Origin: Calothrix sp. NIES-4101
GTDB taxonomy: Bacteria > Cyanobacteriota > Cyanobacteriia > Cyanobacteriales > Nostocaceae
Assembly (NCBI GenBank): GCA_004296455.1
Contig: AP018280.1
Coordinates: forward strand, 3,782,001-3,846,000
DNA: 64,000 nt
Reading direction: 5' to 3'
The stretch's first letter is position 1. Every line of letters begins with the position of its first letter. Below the pieces are notes generated by a model. That model saw nothing but the letters and a program-made list of their open reading frames with translations, did no database searches and had not been told where the DNA came from. Shown here piece after piece: positions 52,501 through 61,543 of the stretch. The position numbers were made by a program, and so were the translations under genes.

Positions 52501-54366
52501 GGAGAAAACAAGGCTGCTATCTTCAATGATTGTGAAGGATTTACCGGGCAAATTATTTACAGGTTCATCGTTGATGGCATTAACTTTGATTGTGAAGGTT
52601 TGCGGAGCAGATATATCAACTCCACCATTAGCAATGCCCTCATTATCCTGAAGTTGCACGGTTACAGTTGCTATACCGTTAGCATTTTCTGCCACTTTGT
52701 ATGTCAAGGTGCCATCAACACTAAGACTCGGTTGCTCCACAAATAAAGCATTATTATTGTTGGTGACAATAAATTTCAGAGCTTGCTGCGATTCATTTTC
52801 TGCACCTGCACTGATATCAGTCACCCAATTAGGAATAACTCGTGCGATCGCATCTTCATCTATCTTATCTTCAATTTTGCCTTGAACAAAACTAGGCGCG
52901 TCATTAACTGGGTTAATTGTAATATTAATACTATCATCTTCATCTTTTAAGTCTCCACCTATACCCGTATTCCCGAAATCATTGGTAACGATTTGAATTT
53001 TGCTATCACCATTAAAGTTTTTTGTCGGTTTAAAACTCAAACCATTAAGTAACGCATTTATGCCTGTGACAGTTCCCTCCAAGACAAGATTGCCTGTCGT
53101 ATTTCCCTCAACTTTGACATCCTGAGTAGTCGCAACTGTTAAATTGCCGTTGCTTGCCGTTAATGTCACTTGGATAGGACTATTTCCGGCATCAATATCA
53201 CTGACACTAATGAGATTACCATTCTCTTTTGAGAAAACCAGAGTTGCATCTTCATTAATACTTTGAGCATTCGGTACATTATTAACAGGTGCATTATTAA
53301 TGGGGTTAATAGTTGTAGATACAGTCACTACTGCACTACTAAAAGCCGTAATTCCCCCACTATTAACCGTATTTGCAATATCCCCGTTGAAACTCCTGTC
53401 TGTACCATCCCAAGCGCGGAAACTCAGATTGGCAGAACCACTATAGTTAGTCTGGGGTTGGAAATAAACACGAGTCTTGCTGTCTGCTGCTAGTAATAAA
53501 GAACTTTCGACGGAAACTGAATTAAAGCGATTCCAAACGCCATCAGTATTGTAAAACCAAGTTCCATTAGTGGAATCTGCCGCAGTAATCGCAATCCCCA
53601 CAAAAGAATCTTTATCTACATCGATAACATTGTCTAAGCCACCCTTGATTGAGTTCAAATCCACCAACTCCGATACCAAAGTACCCACATCTCCGACGGG
53701 TTCTCCAGCATCTTCATCAACAGCCTCCAACTTAGGTTTCTTAGATACATCCAATACAGGTGCATCATTAATTGCCTTAACTGTAATTATCGCCGTACCA
53801 ATATCCGTACTAAAAGCTGTAGTGCCACCATTTTTATTGTCAGAAGTATCTGTGGTACCACCATTAATTCCAGTTGTTCTATCCCAAGCACGAAAAGTAA
53901 TCCCTGCCGTACCGTTGTAATTAATTCGTGGCTGAAAATAAAGTCGCGTACTCGCATCTGCCGCTAACAATCGAGCATTCGACTCCAACGCAAATAATTG
54001 ATTCCATTTCGCACCATTATCTATGCTGTAGAACCAAGTACCGTTGTTAGTATCACTTCCAATCACACCAATACCTGTAACAGCATTGATATCTATATCT
54101 GTGACATTATCCAAACCACCCGTAATCGTATCCAAATCAACTAATTGCGATACCAATGTTCCTACCGCACCAACCGGGGCAAGGGTATCTTCATCAATTG
54201 AAGTTGGTGCCCCCTGAAAATCATTCAGAATCGGTGCTGTATTCGCTGCACTACTAGCACCCAACTTAGTCCCTAATAGGTTATTTGTCGGAGAATTGAA
54301 TGGCTCTAGATTCAAAGTAGAAGCAGACTGAATTAAATTTAAGTTAGACAAATTGCTGGGTTCCAC
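49588..54366 (-). CDS. Giant repeat surface protein: cadherin-like, Calx-beta and FG-GAP/VCBS repeats
   Basis: 1592 residues starting with GTG at 54366. First, two repeats with N-G-T-W-F-Y and F-R-A-W-D. Next come about seven cadherin-like (VCBS) units, each ending near I-N-D/V-N-D (T-I-N-P-V-N-D-A-P and variants). Two Calx-beta domains (E-G-D-T-G-T...V-N-Y-S-T-A-D) follow at about 1110-1320. The final six units of ~47 residues contain D-F-N-x-D-G-K-x-D-I-L-W-R-N-Y and N-A-I-W-L-M-N, an FG-GAP-like propeller. No N-terminal signal is visible, so type I secretion is likely. An adhesin or S-layer-like surface protein. Confidence 0.85.
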   Translation of the reverse strand: MEPSNLSNLNLIQSASTLNLEPFNSPTNNLLGTKLGASSAANTAPILNDFQGAPTSIDEDTLAPVGAVGTLVSQLVDLDTITGGLDNVTDIDINAVTGIGVIGSDTNNGTWFYSIDNGAKWNQLFALESNARLLAADASTRLYFQPRINYNGTAGITFRAWDRTTGINGGTTDTSDNKNGGTTAFSTDIGTAIITVKAINDAPVLDVSKKPKLEAVDEDAGEPVGDVGTLVSELVDLNSIKGGLDNVIDVDKDSFVGIAITAADSTNGTWFYNTDGVWNRFNSVSVESSLLLAADSKTRVYFQPQTNYSGSANLSFRAWDGTDRSFNGDIANTVNSGGITAFSSAVVTVSTTINPINNAPVNNVPNAQSINEDATLVFSKENGNLISVSDIDAGNSPIQVTLTASNGNLTVATTQDVKVEGNTTGNLVLEGTVTGINALLNGLSFKPTKNFNGDSKIQIVTNDFGNTGIGGDLKDEDDSINITINPVNDAPSFVQGKIEDKIDEDAIARVIPNWVTDISAGAENESQQALKFIVTNNNNALFVEQPSLSVDGTLTYKVAENANGIATVTVQLQDNEGIANGGVDISAPQTFTIKVNAINDEPVNNLPGKSFTIIEDSSLVFSSSNNNAITISDVDAGTNKVEVKLTTTNATFSINNNNSVIISGNQTANLKLTGTVSNINTALNGLIFRPNANFNGETSIEIVTNDLGSTGGGISQTDIDTIAVTVTSINDVPSFIKGGNQPINEDAGLQTATGWATRISTGATNEAQQLNFIVTTNNDELFAEKPTISPDGTLSYKPADNRSGVAIVSVQLQDDGGVDNGGVDTSSIQTFSITVNSINDTPSFIKRQDQLINEDATLQTINNWATNISPGAPDEANQILEFVVTNNNTGLFEVQPRITGDGTLIYKPLANAYGNATVRVKLRDNGGKLNGAVDTSPEETFNIVVNPVNDVPTFTKGTDRVINAGAGTQTINNWAKFAPGNTYESSQTVLEYIISSNSNPELFKAAPAIDAAGNLVFTPVNVLAKATTARIGVKVRDNGGTDNGGVDTSNEQFFNITVNPLLVNIAPVTNSINEGDTGTTEYNFTVSLSSASKETVTVNYSTADNTATVADKDYIETSGILSFAPGETSKTIKVLVNGDRKYESNQAFRVNLSNATEAVLGISTATGIINNDDALPSVRINNVAKREGNVNTTTPFVFTVDLSNPSDEEVKVSYTVSDGTATNINGDYIPVLGGVVTFAPNQISQSITIEVKGDNNFELDESFFVNLSNPINAAILPNTRGIGTILNDEGANDTDFNGDGNPDLVWRNYQTGENAIWLMKGTALEQGVSLIKVDDIDWKIEQIADFNGDRKVDLLWRNYRTGENAIWLMNGTALDSGVSITKVDDINWKIAGVADFDNDGKVDILWRNYQSGKNAIWFMNDTAIKQADFIEPVPDINWKIAELADFNRDGKVDILWRNYQSDENAIWLMNGKTLVDGVFIDKTNDVKWQIEAVSDFNRDGKVDILWRNYGSGENMIWLMNETTLERKVFINRVDDVNWKIEHVSDFTNDGKFDIVWRNYSTGVNTIWQMDNTTLQKDFEFTKVGDIKWEIVV

Positions 54367-54895
54367 TGGCTTACACCTATTTACGCGCTTTAATACAAAT
54401 CGACACTGTAACGGCAGATTTACGTAAAGGTTTTATACCTTCCACATAAATTCAAGATTGCTGAACAAAAAGTACAAAGAGCCTGTAGATTCTAGATTCC
54501 AGCTTTTGTAATCTTCCTGTTCAATGCAAAATAAATGCGATAGCTGTAACTTTTTTACAGACAGACACTTAAGTAAGGACGAAGTTATTATTCCCAAATC
54601 AAATGGGAAATTAACATCAGCATGAAAAATCTCTCACCAAAATCTCGAACAATCTATATTGATGGTGTTGAAGAAACTTAAAATCTTTACTTTACCGTGC
54701 AGTATTCATCCCCGCGTCTACATCAGAAGCCCTTGTAGGCAGATAAATGCCAAGCAGACAATCAATGCTGAAGTTATTTTCCATAACAAACATTCGATAT
54801 AAATCTCCTTGACATCCCCAAACCAGAAGAGTAAATTTATAAATAACGGATGTTCGATATAAAATGGAGATAGAAAAAGATTCTAGATAAGCACC
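54367..54895. other. Intergenic region between the giant gene and the TetR gene
   Basis: About 530 bases shared by two divergent genes. Contains the direct repeats listed at 54791-54865, near the tetR end. A 74-codon minus-strand frame (54692-54916) overlaps the start of the TetR gene and is chance. Confidence 0.5.
54791..54865. promoter_or_regulatory. Candidate operator repeats for the TetR regulator
   Basis: CATTCGATATAAAT at 54791-54804 and TGTTCGATATAAAAT at 54851-54865 are direct repeats exactly 60 bp apart. The second contains a TATAAAAT -10-like element about 30 bases before the TetR ATG. A TetR autorepressor could bind here; inferred from position and repetition only. Confidence 0.4.
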
Positions 54896-55480
54896 ATGCC
54901 CAAAATAGTTGACCATGATTTATACCGCAAAGAATTATTAGATAAATGTTTCGATTTATTTGCCGAAAAAGGTTACGCCTCAATTACGATGCGACAAATT
55001 GCCCAAGGCTTAGGCGTTTCTACGGGGACACTCTATCATTATTTCCCTAATAAAAAGACATTATTCGAGCATTTAGTCGAAAATATGATGCAAAGGGACA
55101 TATCAATAGCAACTGCGGATTGGAAAACCTTGAAAACACGCCAAGAACGTGCAGAAGCATTAGGAAACTATTTAAATAATAATCTTGCCTATCACATTAA
55201 ACATAGTTATTTGATGATTGACTTTTCTCAACATCAAGATTCTGAAGATTATAGTAATAGCGAATTTTGGAAACGTTTATGCGAACGCTATAAAGGTGTA
55301 ATTTATGAGTTTATAGGTGTAGAAGACACTATTTTAGCTGATTTTGTCATGTGTTTTGTAGATGGAGTAATTCTCGAAAAGGCACTAGGAGTTGATACCG
55401 TTAATGTAGTTGAACAATGTGCATTACTGGGGAAAATGATTACAGCTTATTTAGAAAAATATTACTCGCATACAGAATAA
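54896..55480 (+). CDS. TetR/AcrR-family transcriptional regulator
   Basis: 194 residues. N-terminal HTH: I-T-M-R-Q-I-A-Q-G-L-G-V-S-T-G-T-L-Y-H-Y-F-P-N-K. The C-terminal ligand domain is helical. It is followed by devB, GNAT, devC and devA in the same direction, so it most likely controls that export operon. The 234-base gap to devB probably holds the operon promoter. Confidence 0.9.
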   Translation: MPKIVDHDLYRKELLDKCFDLFAEKGYASITMRQIAQGLGVSTGTLYHYFPNKKTLFEHLVENMMQRDISIATADWKTLKTRQERAEALGNYLNNNLAYHIKHSYLMIDFSQHQDSEDYSNSEFWKRLCERYKGVIYEFIGVEDTILADFVMCFVDGVILEKALGVDTVNVVEQCALLGKMITAYLEKYYSHTE

Positions 55481-55714
55481 ATAAATAGCTATTTCATTCC
55501 CTAAACTTATGAATTAGTCTTGTACAAAGATGTCTATCGTGAGGGTAAATAAAAAATGCAAAATAATTGTCATTTAGAATCATTAAAAAATGTACTTTTA
55601 TTTCCCAATTCCGCAGCATAAATAATCTTGCGAACTCTGCTGAAATTTGCGTTAAAAAAAATAAATTTTGGGAATCATAAACGTAGCATCTAATATAGAT
55701 AGAGGGAAAAAATA

Positions 55715-57112
55715 ATGAGTTTAAAAATATCTCTCAAACCACCTAGCAATGGATGGATGATTGGTTTAATCGTAGCTGCAACTGCTGTAACTGGCGGAGT
55801 TGTATATTATGGTGCTTCCCAATTTGGAGTTTTCAGTCAACCCGCAAAAAAAGTAGTGGAAACAGTTCCAGAAGTGCGAAAAGTGACAGCACTAGGGTAT
55901 TTAGAACCGGAAGCAGAAATAATTAAGTTATCTGCTCCAATACCCCTAGATGGAGACAGGGTTACTCAAGTTTTAGTCAAAGAAGGTGACACGGTAAAAT
56001 CTGGACAAGTTATCGCTATCTTAGATTCTCGAGACAGATTACAGGATGCTCTATTGGTAGCACAAAAACAAGTAGCGATCGCACGTTCAAAACTCGCACA
56101 AATCCAAGCAGGGGCAAAAACAGGACAAATCCAAGCGCAGAAAGCCACAGTCGCCAGATTACAAGCGCAAACTGTAGGTGATAAAGTCGGGCAGCAGGAA
56201 ATCATTGCTCGTTTAGAAGCGCAATGGTTAGGTGATAAACAAGCCCAGCAGGAAAATATTGCTCGCTTGGAAGCCCAATTAGAAGGCGATAAACAAGCCC
56301 AGCAAGCGACGATTAAACGACTGGAAGCGGAATTAAATAACGCGGCATCAGAATATCAACGCTACCAACAATTATTCCAAGAGGGGGCAATTTCTAATTC
56401 TTTATTCGATGGCAAGCGGTTGAGTGTAGAAACTGCAAGACAACAACTCAGGGAAGCAAAAGCAGTCTTAAACCGAATTGATGCCACTAGTAATAGACAA
56501 ATTAGTGAAGCAAAAGCCGTATTACGCCGCATTGATGCCACTAACAGCAAACAAGTCAGTGAAGCCAAAATTGCCCTGAATAGAATTAATGCCACAGGCG
56601 ATAAACAAATTAGTGAAGCTTCAGCAACCTTAACAAGTATTGCAGAAGTTCGTCCTGTTGATATCCAAGTCGCACAGGCGGAAATTGATAATGCCGTCGC
56701 CACCGCCAAACGTGCGGAAACTGAACTTGAACAAGCTTATATTCGCGCACCAATAAGCGGACAAATTATTAAAATCCATACCCGCCCTGGTGAAAAGATG
56801 GGAGATAACGGCATTGCAGACTTAGGGCAAACCAGTCAAATGGTTGTAGTCGCTGAGGTTTATCAAAGTGATATTAGCAAAGTGAAACTTGGACAAACCG
56901 CAACAATTACTGGACAAGCATTTTCCGGGGAAGTCAAAGGTACAGTATCCCAAATTGGTTTACAAGTGAATCGTCAGAATACCTTTGCTAACCAACCTGG
57001 GGAAAACATGGATAGAAGAGTGATTGAGGTAAAAATTCGTATCAATCCTGAAGATGTCAACCGTGTGTCTGGGTTAACTAATTTACAAGTACAAACTGCG
57101 ATCGCACTATAG
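55715..57112 (+). CDS. DevB-like membrane fusion protein (HlyD family)
   Basis: 465 residues linking an inner-membrane ABC exporter to the outer membrane. One transmembrane helix about 15-35. Biotinyl-lipoyl half about 55-105 (V-K-E-G-D-T-V-K-S-G-Q-V-I-A-I-L-D). A long antiparallel coiled coil about 110-330 holds tandem 18-residue units in both arms (I-A-R-L-E-A-Q...G-D-K-Q-A-Q-Q; S-E-A-K-A-V-L-N-R-I-D-A-T). The second lipoyl half begins R-A-P-I-S-G-Q-I-I-K about 347. The family is DevB of heterocyst exporters, though those lack such repeats. Confidence 0.88.
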   Translation: MSLKISLKPPSNGWMIGLIVAATAVTGGVVYYGASQFGVFSQPAKKVVETVPEVRKVTALGYLEPEAEIIKLSAPIPLDGDRVTQVLVKEGDTVKSGQVIAILDSRDRLQDALLVAQKQVAIARSKLAQIQAGAKTGQIQAQKATVARLQAQTVGDKVGQQEIIARLEAQWLGDKQAQQENIARLEAQLEGDKQAQQATIKRLEAELNNAASEYQRYQQLFQEGAISNSLFDGKRLSVETARQQLREAKAVLNRIDATSNRQISEAKAVLRRIDATNSKQVSEAKIALNRINATGDKQISEASATLTSIAEVRPVDIQVAQAEIDNAVATAKRAETELEQAYIRAPISGQIIKIHTRPGEKMGDNGIADLGQTSQMVVVAEVYQSDISKVKLGQTATITGQAFSGEVKGTVSQIGLQVNRQNTFANQPGENMDRRVIEVKIRINPEDVNRVSGLTNLQVQTAIAL

Positions 57113-57173
57113 TGTTTATTTGGCTTTATTTATAACGAATGTTTGTTTTAAGGAAATCAAAAGGAGGAAAGTA

Positions 57174-57809
57174 ATGATAAATACACAAAAAATAGAAATA
57201 CAAAAACTCGAAAATTCACAGATTCAAATGGCAAGCCAAGTCTTAGGAAGGGCATTTAATCAAGACCCAATTTTTGCATATATTGCACCTAAAAATCTTT
57301 TAGCAAAAGCAAAATTGATTGAATCTTCTTGCCAAATGTTATTGCGTTATAGCCAGTGTCACAATCAGATATACACAACTAAAAATGAGATTAAAGGGAT
57401 TGCTGCATGGATACCGCCTGGATATGCAACAGATAATATATTGCGACTTTTTCAAGCAGGAATAATCACCGTATTATTAAACATTGATATCAAACAAATA
57501 TTGATATCTTTATCAATGTTATTCACAGCAGAAAAATACCATAAACAAATGATGAAACAACCGCATTGGTATTTAATGATGCTTGGTGTTTCACCTGATT
57601 TTCAAGGACAAGGTATTGGGGGAATGCTTTTAGAACCAGTATTGCAACAAGCTGATATCGAAGGATTGCCTTGTTATTTAGAAACATCAACTCAAGCTGC
57701 TGTTCGTTTTTATCAAAGACATGGATTTGAAATTGTTTGGAATGGAGAGTTATCACCAGGTTCACCACAATTATGGATCATGATCCGGGAACCAAAAGCA
57801 AAAAAATAA
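57174..57809 (+). CDS. GNAT-family acetyltransferase inside the exporter operon
   Basis: 211 residues from the ATG at 57174, which has AAGGAGG ahead of it. The acetyl-CoA site reads V-S-P-D-F-Q-G-Q-G-I-G-G-M-L, followed by Y-L-E-T-S-T-Q-A-A-V-R-F-Y-Q-R-H-G-F-E-I of the GNAT C-terminal half. The gene sits between devB (61 bases before) and devC (48 bases after), same strand. Placement suggests that it modifies the exported substrate or gives resistance to it; inference. Confidence 0.85.
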   Translation: MINTQKIEIQKLENSQIQMASQVLGRAFNQDPIFAYIAPKNLLAKAKLIESSCQMLLRYSQCHNQIYTTKNEIKGIAAWIPPGYATDNILRLFQAGIITVLLNIDIKQILISLSMLFTAEKYHKQMMKQPHWYLMMLGVSPDFQGQGIGGMLLEPVLQQADIEGLPCYLETSTQAAVRFYQRHGFEIVWNGELSPGSPQLWIMIREPKAKK

Positions 57810-57857
57810 CATTTATCTTCTTTCTTTATTTCTTTCAATGAATCAAATTCAAATCAG

Positions 57858-59039
57858 ATGATGTTACCCAAAAAACTCAGTCAAACATTCAAAAAAACAC
57901 CTCTGGCATGGCGACAATTAATGAAAGAAAAAACTCGCCTTGCTATTGCAGTGGCGGGAATCGCTTTTGCGGATATTTTAATGCTAATTCAGATGGGATT
58001 TGAAGGTGCTTTATACGATGCATCAATTCAACCACATCGCAATTTAGACGCAGATTTAGTCTTAATTGAACCGCGAATGCAAACTTTATTTTCCGTTAAA
58101 AGTTTTCCCAGAGAAAGACTATATCAAACATTAGCTTATCACGGTGTCGAATCGGTGACACCAGTCTATATTTCAACTGGGCAATGGCGAAATCCAGAAA
58201 CTACTTTAGAAAGAGCAATTTTGGTTTGGGGAGTTGACCCCACTAAGGCAACTTTTAAAATGCCGGAAGTTAATCAAAAACTAAGTAGTATCAAACCATT
58301 AAATAGCGTTTTATTCGATATTGCCGGTCGTCCAGACTATGGTGTGGATGGTGAAAAATTTAAAAAAACTAACATTTTTGAAACGGAATTAAATAGCAAA
58401 TCCGTAAATGTTACAGGCTTATTTGTCAATGGTGCATCATTTGCCGCAGACGGTAATGTGATTACCAGCGACTCAACATTTATGCAGTTATTTCCATCTC
58501 GTAAACCAGAACAAATTGAAGTTGGTTTGATTAAGTTAAAACCTGGTGTAGATGTGGAAAAAGTCCAAAAACAACTGGCAGTAAATCTCCCTAAAGATGT
58601 GAATGTATTAACTAGAGAAGGATTTGCCCAAGTCGAAAAGAAATATTGGGCAGATGGTACAGCAATTGGATTTATTTTCGGTTTAGGTGTCGGCGTTGGT
58701 TTTATTGTCGGGATTGTAATTGTTTACCAAATTCTCTATTCTGACGTTTCCGAACATTTACCAGAATATGCAACATTAAAAGCGATGGGTTATACCGATA
58801 GATATTTATTGGGGGTATTACTACAAGAAGCTTTATTGTTAGCTATTTTAGGCTATATTCCCAGCTTTTTAGCTGCGATCGCACTATATAACCTCGCAGC
58901 AGGGGCAACAATGTTACCAATTGCCATGACCTTAGAACGGGCGGTAAATGTCTTTATTTTGACTGTTGTGATGTGTAGTGTATCCGGTGCGATCGCCATG
59001 CGGAAACTTCAATCTGCCGACCCTGCGGACATATTTTAA
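57858..59039 (+). CDS. DevC-like ABC exporter permease
   Basis: 393 residues, FtsX/MacB-like fold: a helix about 27-50, a large periplasmic domain, and three helices at about 265-295, 318-350 and 362-380. K-T-P-L-A-W-R-Q-L and E-Y-A-T-L-K-A-M-G-Y-T-D are DevC marks. With DevA and DevB it forms a heterocyst-glycolipid-type exporter, but the substrate here is not known. Confidence 0.9.
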   Translation: MMLPKKLSQTFKKTPLAWRQLMKEKTRLAIAVAGIAFADILMLIQMGFEGALYDASIQPHRNLDADLVLIEPRMQTLFSVKSFPRERLYQTLAYHGVESVTPVYISTGQWRNPETTLERAILVWGVDPTKATFKMPEVNQKLSSIKPLNSVLFDIAGRPDYGVDGEKFKKTNIFETELNSKSVNVTGLFVNGASFAADGNVITSDSTFMQLFPSRKPEQIEVGLIKLKPGVDVEKVQKQLAVNLPKDVNVLTREGFAQVEKKYWADGTAIGFIFGLGVGVGFIVGIVIVYQILYSDVSEHLPEYATLKAMGYTDRYLLGVLLQEALLLAILGYIPSFLAAIALYNLAAGATMLPIAMTLERAVNVFILTVVMCSVSGAIAMRKLQSADPADIF

Positions 59040-59070
59040 AAACAAACTTTTACAGTATAAAATAACTATT

Positions 59071-59817
59071 ATGCAAGTCACAAATTCCACGGAATTAAAT
59101 CAAGCAGAAAATAGCCAAGCTGTAATTTCAATTAATAATCTCAATCACTATTTTGGTGAAAATTCACTACGAAAACAAGCCTTGTTTGACATTAATTTAC
59201 AAATCAATCAAGGGGAAATTATTATTATGACTGGCCCTTCCGGTTCAGGAAAAACCACTTTATTAACATTAATGGGTGGTTTACGTTCTGCACAGGAAGG
59301 AAGTTTAAAAATTTTAGAACAAGAAATTTGTGGTGCGAATAAAAAGCAATTAACCGAACTACGTCGGAATATTGGCTATATTTTCCAAGCACATAACTTG
59401 ATGACATTTCTCACCGCCAAAGAAAACGTGCGGATGTCTTTAGAACTACACGACAAACATTTAGCAGGAGATATAAACGCTAAAGCTGTAGAAATATTAG
59501 AGATAGTTGGTTTAGGAAATCGTGTCGATTATTACCCCGAAAGCCTATCAGGAGGACAAAAACAGCGAGTTGCGATCGCACGTGCATTAGTTAGTCACCC
59601 TAAGATTGTATTAGCTGATGAACCAACCGCAGCACTAGATAAAAAATCAGGACGCGATGTAGTGGAATTGATGCAAAAATTAGCAAAAGAACAGGGTTGT
59701 ACAATTTTGCTGGTGACTCATGATAATCGGATTTTAGATATTGCTGACAGAATTGTTTATATGGAAGATGGAAAGTTAATTAGTGATGGGATTGATGCGG
59801 CGGCAAAAGTTAAGTAG
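59071..59817 (+). CDS. DevA-like ABC exporter ATPase
   Basis: 248 residues from the ATG at 59071 (a longer frame overlaps devC and adds 31 non-family residues). Walker A G-P-S-G-S-G-K-T-T, signature L-S-G-G-Q-K-Q-R, Walker B I-V-L-A-D-E-P-T, H-loop V-T-H-D. LolD/MacB-like ATPase that drives DevC. Last gene of the operon; the next gene is convergent. Confidence 0.92.
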   Translation: MQVTNSTELNQAENSQAVISINNLNHYFGENSLRKQALFDINLQINQGEIIIMTGPSGSGKTTLLTLMGGLRSAQEGSLKILEQEICGANKKQLTELRRNIGYIFQAHNLMTFLTAKENVRMSLELHDKHLAGDINAKAVEILEIVGLGNRVDYYPESLSGGQKQRVAIARALVSHPKIVLADEPTAALDKKSGRDVVELMQKLAKEQGCTILLVTHDNRILDIADRIVYMEDGKLISDGIDAAAKVK

Positions 59818-60514
59818 ATTTGATTTGATTAATTACAGAATAGAGACTTGGCAATGCTAAGTCTCCAAACACAATATTAATTGTTAATTAAAAATCCATC
59901 TTTACTCATTTGCCAGTTTCCTGATAACTTCCAAATCCACATCTAATATCTCTGCTACCTCTTCTAATCCCATCCCTCGTTGCAGCAGCTTTTTTACCAT
60001 TTCTAATTTAACTTCTTCCTTAACTTCCTGTTTAACTTCCTGTTTAACTTCTTCCTTAACTTCCTGTTTCGCCTCTTCCTTCGCTTCTTCCTTCAATTCT
60101 TGATAAAATCTAGTGCCTCTAATTAATTCTAGACTTAGCATTTCTTTTATTTCCTCCCTGCTCATATTCGGAAACTTATTTACAAGTATTGCTTCTATCA
60201 ATTCTAAAACTTTTCTTTGAATAGCTGCATCATTAACTTCCTGCCTAGTTTTATTCACTAGTTGTTTAGCTGATTCTTTGGCTTTAGACTTACCCTCTAC
60301 AATTAGTTTAACAATTCCTAAACCCAAGGAAGCAGATGATGTCTCTGCCATCTCATCTAGATAAAAACAACGTAGATGAGATTCTCTAAATACATTTAGA
60401 CGTTGAGGAAAGTCTACATCATTAGTACGACTATCAAATATAACTGTAGCATACCACTCTGAATTAGATGGTTGAAACTGATAGAAGTACAGAAGAATAC
60501 TAGTAAAGAATCTA

Positions 60515-61543
60515 TAGCGCTTCTCAGTCTGATGAGGTACGATATTTAATCAGGTAGTGCATCTGGTAAAAATTCTAAATGAAACCATACTCAATTGACT
60601 TACGCCAGAAGATAGTTGATACCTATCTCGAAGATAAAATATCACAACGCGAGCTTGCAACTCGATTTAAAGTTGCTTTAAGCTTTGTTCAAAAAATACT
60701 CAAACAATATCGAGAAACAGGAAATATTGCTCCGAAAGTGAGGGAAGAGCAAACTCCACCGAAATTAAACGAACAGCAATTAAAAATTCTTGAAGAAATT
60801 GTAGAAGCAAATAATGATGCTACGTTGGCAGAAATTCGTATTTCTTTAGAACAAAAAACAGGTGTTCTTATCGGTCGCTCAACAGTCGATAGAATGTTAA
60901 AGAAGATAGGCATCACGGTAAAAAAAAAACATTGCACGCTTCGGAAAAAGAAACTGAAAGAGTTCAGAAGTTAAGAGTAGAGTTTTGGTTAAGAATTCAA
61001 GCCATTTTGCCTGAAAACCTTATATTTATTGATGAAGCAGGTGTTAATTTGTCTTTAATAAGAAAAAATGCTCGTGCCCTTAAAGGAAAAAGAGCGTATA
61101 GTAAACGTCCCCATAAACGTAGCAAAAATGTTTCTTTAATTGGTGCAATAGGTATGAGAGGTCTCATTGCTCAATATAGTATTTTGGGTGCAACTGATGG
61201 ATTAACATTTGAAGCTTTTATTTCTCAAAAATTAGTCCCAAAACTTTGGAAGGGTGCTTGTGTTGTTATGGATAATTGCTCTATTCATCTAGGTAAAGAT
61301 ATTGAAAAATTGATTGAAGATGCAGGAGCTATATTAATTTATTTACCACCATACTCTCCTGAGTTTTCACCAATTGAAAATTGCTGGTCAAAAATTAAAG
61401 AGACACTACGTTCTATTGGTGCCCGAACTTACCCAGATTTGGCACAAGCTATTGAAATAGCTTTTAATAAAGTCTCTTTAAATGAAATTCGTAATTGGTT
61501 TACTCATTGCTGTTACTGTACCTCACTAGCATAGAAAACGCTA
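60515..61543 (+). mobile_element. IS630-family insertion sequence
   Basis: About 1029 bp. Ends TAGCGCTTCTCA...TGAGGTAC and the complement of TAGCGTTTTCTATGCTAGTGAGGTAC form imperfect inverted repeats. A TA duplication flanks it (60513-60514, 61544-61545), as expected for this family. It contains one transposase in two overlapping frames. Confidence 0.88.
60579..61534 (+). CDS. IS630-family transposase in two frames (-1 frameshift)
   Basis: The first frame (60579-60974) has an HTH (S-Q-R-E-L-A-T-R-F) and linker. The second (60932-61534) has the DDE core: I-F-I-D-E-A-G, V-V-M-D-N-C-S-I-H, and P-Y-S-P-E-F-S-P-I-E-N. They join across a run of ten A at 60918-60927, where a -1 slip would fuse them. 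Frameshifting in A runs is known in this family, though a mutation is equally possible. Confidence 0.85.

Noticed and set aside
49642-53920. Many frames antisense to the giant protein
   Set aside because: They mirror the repetitive coding sequence and repeat at its period.
54692-54916. 74-codon minus-strand frame before the TetR gene
   Set aside because: Overlaps the TetR start and the operator repeats; no coding signature.
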